This document shows positions 14,260 to 18,548 of a stretch of 18,548 bases of DNA, in pieces. This stretch comes from Clostridium sp. UBA6758. GTDB taxonomy: Bacteria > Bacillota > Clostridia > Clostridiales > Clostridiaceae. The notes beneath the pieces were generated by a model, which did no database searches, was not told where the DNA came from, and was given only the letters and a program-made list of their open reading frames with translations. Each line of letters starts with the position of its first letter. Position 1 is the first letter of the stretch. The stretch is taken from contig DKGY01000088.1 of assembly GCA_002453475.1 (NCBI GenBank), positions 1 to 18,548 of the forward strand. The letters are read 5' to 3'. The translations under genes and the position numbers were made by a program.

Positions 14260-15282
14260 TTAGGTCAAACTTTTTAGATAATCTGATATTTTATAAAATC
14301 TTATTTTAAAGACTGTAAATTCTCCTTGAATTGATTCAACTTCTATTTTATGCTCTAACCTTTCTATAATTTTTTTAGAGAAGTATAAGCCCATACCAGT
14401 AGATTTATATACTGTATTTCTTCCATTAGTTCCTGTAAAGCCTTTATTGAAAATTCTATCTATATCCTCTTTAGCTATCCCTATTCCATTATCCTTGATG
14501 TATAACTCTATATACTTTCCTTCATCTTTAGCATAAAATTGTAACTTCCCAAAATCTTTTATATATTTAATAGAATTATTAATAATTTGATCTAAAATAT
14601 AAGCTAACCACTTTTTATCAGTGTAAATATTATAACTTAAATCTTCTATTTCAATTTCTATATTATTTTTAATAAGGAAAAAAGCATTATTCTTTACACT
14701 TTGTTTTACTATTTCTTTTAATATTTCCTCTTTAATGAATATATCTTCAGCTGAAGCTGTGGATCGACTTCCATACATAACTGAATTCACCAAAAAATTA
14801 ATCTTCTCAACTTCATTTTTTACACTATGGCCTATATCCTCATCCTCTATTCTCTCTGATATGATATTTAAAGCACTTATAGGAATCTTTATTTCATGAA
14901 TCCATTTAGAAATATATTCTTCCATATCCCTTAAATTTTCTTCATATAATTTAACATTTTTATACTTGTCATATTCTTTGCTCCTAATAATATAAGTCAT
15001 TATTTCTTCTTCTAACGATTCCCCATTAATATCATTAATGGCAATCCCTTTATTATCATCCATCAACTTATATAAATCTCCATATACTTTTTTCCACTTG
15101 CTATATTCCATAAATAGAAACACTAAGTATATCACTGTAATAATAAAATCTATATAGATTAAATCTCCTAAATTATTCTTGAATGAAGTTAGGCAAAATA
15201 AAAATAAATTTACTACTATAAATGTAGTTACAAAGCATACTATACTTAATGATTTCTCTTTAATAAATCTTCCTATGTCCAT
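14260..15282 (-). CDS. BceS-like intramembrane-sensing histidine kinase
   Basis: 340-residue kinase. Two membrane helices (about 12-32 and 40-58) with a loop of about eight residues and no sensor domain, the mark of BceS-type kinases that are controlled by their ABC transporter. H box KWIHEIKIPISAL with His129, N box QIINNSIKYI (Asn235/236), G1 DNGIG (264-268) and G2 STGMGLY (294-300). The WIHEIK form of the H box is typical of this class. It starts on the stop codon of the regulator (TAATG), so they are co-translated. A weak inverted repeat TACCT-N6-AGGTA (14235-14250) follows its stop codon and may be a small attenuator. Confidence 0.95.
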   Translation of the reverse strand: MDIGRFIKEKSLSIVCFVTTFIVVNLFLFCLTSFKNNLGDLIYIDFIITVIYLVFLFMEYSKWKKVYGDLYKLMDDNKGIAINDINGESLEEEIMTYIIRSKEYDKYKNVKLYEENLRDMEEYISKWIHEIKIPISALNIISERIEDEDIGHSVKNEVEKINFLVNSVMYGSRSTASAEDIFIKEEILKEIVKQSVKNNAFFLIKNNIEIEIEDLSYNIYTDKKWLAYILDQIINNSIKYIKDFGKLQFYAKDEGKYIELYIKDNGIGIAKEDIDRIFNKGFTGTNGRNTVYKSTGMGLYFSKKIIERLEHKIEVESIQGEFTVFKIRFYKISDYLKSLT

Positions 15283-15950
15283 TAAACCATGTAACCTATA
15301 CCTTTCTTTGTTTTAATAAAATCATCAAGTCCAATTTCTTTAATCTTATTCCTAAGCCTTGTTATATTAACTGTTAATGTATTATCACTGACAAATTCAT
15401 CATCATTCCAAAGGCTCATCATAAGCTTATCTCTAGATACAACCTTTTCTCTATTCTTAATTAAAACAGACAATATCTTAATTTCATTTTTAGTTAACTC
15501 TATAGTATTATTACCGTATTTAAATGTACATTTTTCTATATCTAAAACTGCATCATTGTAATAAATTATAGACTCACTCCCTGCATAATCATATGTCCTT
15601 CTAAGCAATGCATTTATTTTGGTTATTAAAACTTCTATGGAAAATGGTTTTGTAATATAATCGTCTCCTCCATTATTAATCCCCATAATTAAATCCATAT
15701 TAGAATCCCTTGATGATAAAAATATAATAGGTACTTTTGAAACCTCTCTAATTTTCTTACACCAATAAAAACCATCATAATAAGGTAAGTTAACATCCAT
15801 TATTAACAACTGTGGCTCTTTTTCTATAAACTCTTTTAGTATGCTATCAAAATTCTCTATTAAATTTACTTCAAATCCCCATTTATTTAATGATGATGAT
15901 AACACCTTTGATAAATCTAAATCATCCTCTACTAATAATATTTCTTTCAT
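15282..15950 (-). CDS. BceR-like OmpR-family response regulator
   Basis: 222-residue regulator. Receiver with EDD (8-10), phosphorylated Asp52 in LIMDVNLPYYDGF, switch residues around IIFLSSRDS, and Lys101 in ITKPFS. DNA-binding winged helix about 125-222 with LTKNEIKILSVLIKNREKVVSRDKL split across helix and turn, and DNTLTVNITRLRNKI as recognition helix. The ATG at 15950 has GAGGAG upstream; the longer frame to 15983 crosses this site. First gene of the kinase pair. Expected to switch on the BceAB-like genes at 11373-14035 when the permease detects a peptide antibiotic. Confidence 0.95.
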   Translation of the reverse strand: MKEILLVEDDLDLSKVLSSSLNKWGFEVNLIENFDSILKEFIEKEPQLLIMDVNLPYYDGFYWCKKIREVSKVPIIFLSSRDSNMDLIMGINNGGDDYITKPFSIEVLITKINALLRRTYDYAGSESIIYYNDAVLDIEKCTFKYGNNTIELTKNEIKILSVLIKNREKVVSRDKLMMSLWNDDEFVSDNTLTVNITRLRNKIKEIGLDDFIKTKKGIGYMV

Positions 15951-16239
15951 ACTTTCTCCTCTTATCTTTTTACATTTAAACATTAAACACTATATTACAT
16001 TTAATACATTATACAATAAAAAACAAATACATAAAAATATACCTTATTTAATTTTATTACACATACATATTAACTTTAATTTTCATTATTCTGTAACTTA
16101 AATTCAATATCTTCATATAGTAATATTGAGATACATTAATAAACCATATATAATTTATTAATGCATTTAAAATCTCCTTTATATTACATACTCCCAAAAC
16201 ATAAACTTAGGAGTAAATATAAAAAGTGAGGTAATATAT
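15951..16239. promoter_or_regulatory. Divergent 289-base intergenic region
   Basis: Lies between the BceR-like gene (minus) and the cysteine-rich gene (plus). Minus-strand TATAAT at 16008-16013 is a possible -10 for the regulator, with no strong -35. Inverted repeats: TCAATAT/ATATTGA (16104-16110 and 16123-16129), a 10-bp perfect pair CATTAATAAA/TTTATTAATG (16134-16143 and 16154-16163) and TACTCC/GGAGTA (16189-16194 and 16210-16215). I find no confident promoter for the plus-strand gene; a sporulation sigma factor is possible. Confidence 0.4.
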
Positions 16240-16482
16240 ATGAGTAGTCATAGGAGACGTCATTCTAATTGCAAATGTGATTGTAATTGTTGCTGTAATA
16301 TACATTCATGCTGTGACAGATGTCCAACCTCTTGTTGTACAGGATTTACAAACTGTAATTGTAATTCTAATTTTGGTTGTGATTGTGGTAATAACCAATG
16401 GTTAATATGGTTAATATTATTTGGTTGTGGCGGTTTCGGTGGTTTTGGAAACAATTGCTGTAGACGTGGATTATTCTGGTAG
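16240..16482 (+). CDS. Cysteine-rich small protein with hydrophobic C-terminal segment
   Basis: 80-residue protein with 18 cysteines. The N-terminal basic-His stretch SSHRRRHSN is followed by dense CxC, CC and CCC clusters (11-49) rich in Asn, then a hydrophobic helix QWLIWLILFGCGGFGGFG (53-70) and a CC-RR end. No signal peptide. It has no family I can name with certainty; the composition resembles small spore-coat or membrane-anchored sporulation proteins of Bacillus and Clostridium, and metal binding by the thiols is also possible. GAGGTAA before the ATG supports translation, and a strong terminator follows, so it is a single-gene unit. Codon use matches the surroundings. Confidence 0.8.
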   Translation: MSSHRRRHSNCKCDCNCCCNIHSCCDRCPTSCCTGFTNCNCNSNFGCDCGNNQWLIWLILFGCGGFGGFGNNCCRRGLFW

Positions 16483-16528
16483 TAACTTAGGGAATTTCAC
16501 CCTTGGAGTAAATCATATATTTAATATA

Positions 16529-16568
16529 AAAAACACCTGATTAGTTAAAATACTATTCAGGTGTTTTT
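16529..16568 (+). terminator. Terminator of the cysteine-rich gene
   Basis: AAAAACACCTGA (16529-16540) pairs perfectly with 16557-16568, and an inner TAGT/ACTA stem extends it. The plus strand ends in TTTTT followed by CATTTTT. Confidence 0.9.
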
Positions 16569-16652
16569 CATTTTTCTCTTTCACATTTCAATTATAACTA
16601 TTAACCCATTTTATTTAAAATATAAATTAAAAAATTTATTAGAACTATATTA

Positions 16653-16681
16653 TTGTAATAATCTTTATATTCTAATATTAT
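16653..16681 (+). promoter_or_regulatory. Promoter of the ThrE-like exporter pair
   Basis: TTGTAA (16653-16658), 17-base spacer, TATTAT (16676-16681), predicted start about 30 bases before the ATG at 16719. Good housekeeping-type match. Confidence 0.6.
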
Positions 16682-16718
16682 AAATATGGGAATATAAACT
16701 AACTTAAAGGAGACATTT

Positions 16719-17501
16719 ATGAAGGAGAATGAAATTATAATTGAAGCGTCCAAAATACTAAGCCTTTCCCTAGACATTGGTGAACATATGTTACGGGTTG
16801 GTGGTGAGACTAGTCGCGTTGAAGATACAATTATTCGTATTTGTAAGGTTTATGAAATTGACCGCATAGATGTATTCTCAATCAGATCATTAATTATAGC
16901 TACTATAAAAACTGGTAATGAAGAAACCTTAACACAAACACGAAGAATTTACTCCTATGGAACAGATCTTAGTCAACTTGAGAAGCTAAATTCCTTATCT
17001 AGATATATTTGCCAAACTAAACCTTCTTTCAATGAAATAAAGGAAAAAGTACAACAGCTATCAGTAAATCAACACTGTACAAAGTGGAGTTCCTGTCTAG
17101 GATACATATTAGCTTCTAGTGGCTTTGCTGTCTTTTTTGGTGGTAATCTCCTAGATGCTATTGCAACTGCAATTATTGGTATACTTATATTCTTTATTGA
17201 TACTTTTATCAAAAGAGAAAGCATTAATCAATTAATATATACTTTTGTTTGCTCAATTATCACAGGATTAGCTGCAATTTTATTTGCTAAAATAGGAATA
17301 GGAGCTAATGTTGACAAAATTATTATTGGAGATATTATGCTTCTTATTCCAGGAATTGCATTAATAAATTCTGTTCGTGATATGCTTTGCGGCGATATTA
17401 TAGCTGGCTTATTGCGGTTAACTGAATCAATATTAATTGCCATAGCTATTGCCTGTGGTTTTGCTATTTCATTGATTATATTAGGAGGTATATTACAATA
17501 A
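16719..17501 (+). CDS. Threonine/serine exporter family protein, N-terminal component (YjjP-like)
   Basis: 260-residue protein of the ThrE/YjjP family. Cytoplasmic N-terminal domain carries the hallmark GEHMLRVGGETSRVEDT (about 21-37) and DVFSIRSLIIATI; the second half has about five membrane helices from WSSCLGYILASSGFAVFFGG onward. In this family the full transporter is either one chain (ThrE) or two genes, as here. Proposed to export amino or dicarboxylic acids such as threonine, serine or succinate; the substrate is not readable. AAGGAG precedes the ATG. The stop overlaps the next ATG by one base (TAATG). Confidence 0.92.
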   Translation: MKENEIIIEASKILSLSLDIGEHMLRVGGETSRVEDTIIRICKVYEIDRIDVFSIRSLIIATIKTGNEETLTQTRRIYSYGTDLSQLEKLNSLSRYICQTKPSFNEIKEKVQQLSVNQHCTKWSSCLGYILASSGFAVFFGGNLLDAIATAIIGILIFFIDTFIKRESINQLIYTFVCSIITGLAAILFAKIGIGANVDKIIIGDIMLLIPGIALINSVRDMLCGDIIAGLLRLTESILIAIAIACGFAISLIILGGILQ

Positions 17502-17947
17502 TGAAGTACTTAATTCAAATTATTACTGCTTACATAGGTAGCCTCGGATTTGCCTTATTATTTAATATAAAAAAGGAAAGAATACTTTATGCATCTATTG
17601 GTGGTATTATTACTTGGTGTATCTATTTACTTTCTTTTTATTATTGTGAGGATATATTTTTATCTAATATGATAGCTGCAATTTTGGCTACTACATATTC
17701 CGAAGTTTTAGCTAGACTTCATAAAGCACCTACAACTGTATTTCTATTGCCATCTATCGTACCCCTTGTACCTGGTGGTAGCTTATATTATTCCATGAGT
17801 TATGCTGTAATGGGCAATAAAACAAATTTTGATATTTATGCTCTTAGTACACTTAAAACGGCCTTAGGTATCGCTGTTGGAATCATTGTTGTTTCAGTTA
17901 TTGTATATCATTTCACCAATTATAAGTGTAAGCGTAGTAAAATATAA
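17501..17947 (+). CDS. Threonine/serine exporter family protein, C-terminal component (YjjB-like)
   Basis: 148-residue membrane protein, the small partner of the gene before it. Four to five helices, with the family stretch TTYSEVLARLHKAPTTVFLLP and the LVPGGSLYYSM turn. Translation is coupled through the TAATG overlap. Together the two genes correspond to the split form of ThrE. Confidence 0.92.
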   Translation: MKYLIQIITAYIGSLGFALLFNIKKERILYASIGGIITWCIYLLSFYYCEDIFLSNMIAAILATTYSEVLARLHKAPTTVFLLPSIVPLVPGGSLYYSMSYAVMGNKTNFDIYALSTLKTALGIAVGIIVVSVIVYHFTNYKCKRSKI

Positions 17948-17976
17948 ATTACATACTTAAAAAATAGTAAAATAAA

Positions 17977-18017
17977 AAAAGTCCGTTGAAGTTAGTTATT
18001 TACTTCACCGGACTTTT
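17977..18017. terminator. Bidirectional terminator between convergent genes
   Basis: AAAAGTCCG-x-TGAAG (17977-17991) pairs with 18003-18017 with one mismatch around an 11-base loop. On the minus strand the stem is followed by seven T's, so it is strongest for the gene at 18051-18548; on the plus strand the T-run is only four. Confidence 0.9.
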
Positions 18018-18050
18018 ATGTGTATACGCAGGTGCATATATATTTATATT

Positions 18051-18548
18051 TTAATTTGCTGAACTTGCTGCTGCTGAGGTTGCTGCCATAGTTGCGGCAA
18101 TGGTCGCCATCTGCTGTGCAATAATAATATTAGTAATATTATTAGATATAGTTCCTTCTAATAGATTATTCTTCATATCACCAACATATTGAAGTGCTAC
18201 AAAGTTTGCAGAAAACATAGCACGTTGCACTTTACCAATGGAAAATGCTCCAAACCCTTTTTTATCTTTTAAATATTCTGCACCATTTACTAATTCTTCT
18301 GCTATGAGGTACATATCACTAGATGTCATGGCAAGAACTCCAAGAGTTGACATTGTTCCGTTATAGTGTAATTTATATTTTTTATCCTTTAAGCATTTAT
18401 AAAGCTCTAAAACTTTCCTACATAATTCATCATCATCATTATCCGCAAGAAGTAACACAAGTGCCAAGGCTTGCATATCATTTCCACCACCAAGGGTAGG
18501 CTTTAGTCTATCTTCTATAGTTACTACACGTCTGATAGCCAAATCCAA
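18051..18548 (-). CDS. DUF4003-like protein, 3' part (start outside window)
   Basis: 165 residues visible, open through the window edge; the first visible codon TTG is not a supported start, so the N-terminus is missing. The sequence GGGNDMQALALVLLLADND, KVLELYKCLKDKKYKLHYNGTMSTLG and KGFGAFSIGKVQRAMFSAN fits my memory of the DUF4003 family of Firmicutes, whose function is unknown. Relatives are about 320 residues, so roughly half is present. The tail IIIAQQMATIAATMAATSAA is a low-complexity Ala/Thr/Ser segment, probably helical. Ends at the terminator 17977-18017. Confidence 0.72.
   Translation of the reverse strand: MDLAIRRVVTIEDRLKPTLGGGNDMQALALVLLLADNDDDELCRKVLELYKCLKDKKYKLHYNGTMSTLGVLAMTSSDMYLIAEELVNGAEYLKDKKGFGAFSIGKVQRAMFSANFVALQYVGDMKNNLLEGTISNNITNIIIAQQMATIAATMAATSAAASSAN

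Overview
The window is AT-rich, with compact, mostly minus-strand operons, strong Shine-Dalgarno sites (GGAGG, GAGGTG) and short intergenic hairpins. Gene content points to an anaerobic low-GC Firmicute, most likely Clostridium. Pointers are a thioredoxin reductase that keeps the CATC redox centre but has lost the NADPH-binding motifs (the ferredoxin-dependent clostridial type), a BceAB/BceRS-like peptide-antibiotic module, and a very cysteine-rich small protein. No rRNA, tRNA, CRISPR array or insertion sequence was seen.

Layout. (1) 87-1901, minus strand: a redox block of trxA, a hairpin, a pyridine-nucleotide-independent-looking thioredoxin reductase, and an OhrR-type peroxide sensor with its own promoter and a palindrome in the promoter spacer. 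(2) 2257-3471: a concentrative nucleoside transporter. (3) 3722-4626: a small four-helix membrane protein and a MarR regulator, read from a consensus promoter with a 46-nt palindrome across its start site. (4) 4741-9706: an ABC exporter (ATPase plus a permease with two FtsX-type halves), then a response regulator and a short-loop sensor kinase. (5) 9861-11236, plus strand: a secreted helical histidine-containing protein and a divergent short cis-prenyltransferase, ended by a perfect 19-bp bidirectional terminator. (6) 11373-15950, minus strand: a complete BceRSAB-like module. (7) 16240-16482, plus strand: a protein with 18 cysteines in 80 residues. (8) 16719-17947, plus strand: a split ThrE/YjjP-YjjB-type exporter pair. 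(9) 18051-18548, minus strand: the 3' part of a DUF4003-like gene cut by the window edge.

How the genes work together. Blocks 4 and 6 are two independent cell-envelope stress modules, each an ABC exporter with its own two-component system, and between them lies a prenyl-synthase-like gene that may touch the undecaprenyl lipid cycle. The least ordinary feature is a 169-bp repeat, at 3562-3730 and 4632-4800, offset by exactly 1070 bp. Copy B is the 3' end of the sensor kinase plus the promoter and palindrome of the membrane-protein/MarR operon. Copy A carries a dead 16-codon tail of the same kinase and the same promoter and palindrome, now placed in front of the nucleoside transporter. The MarR stop codon lies at the junction. 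This looks like a tandem duplication that collapsed and left nupC under a copy of the MarR-operon control region.
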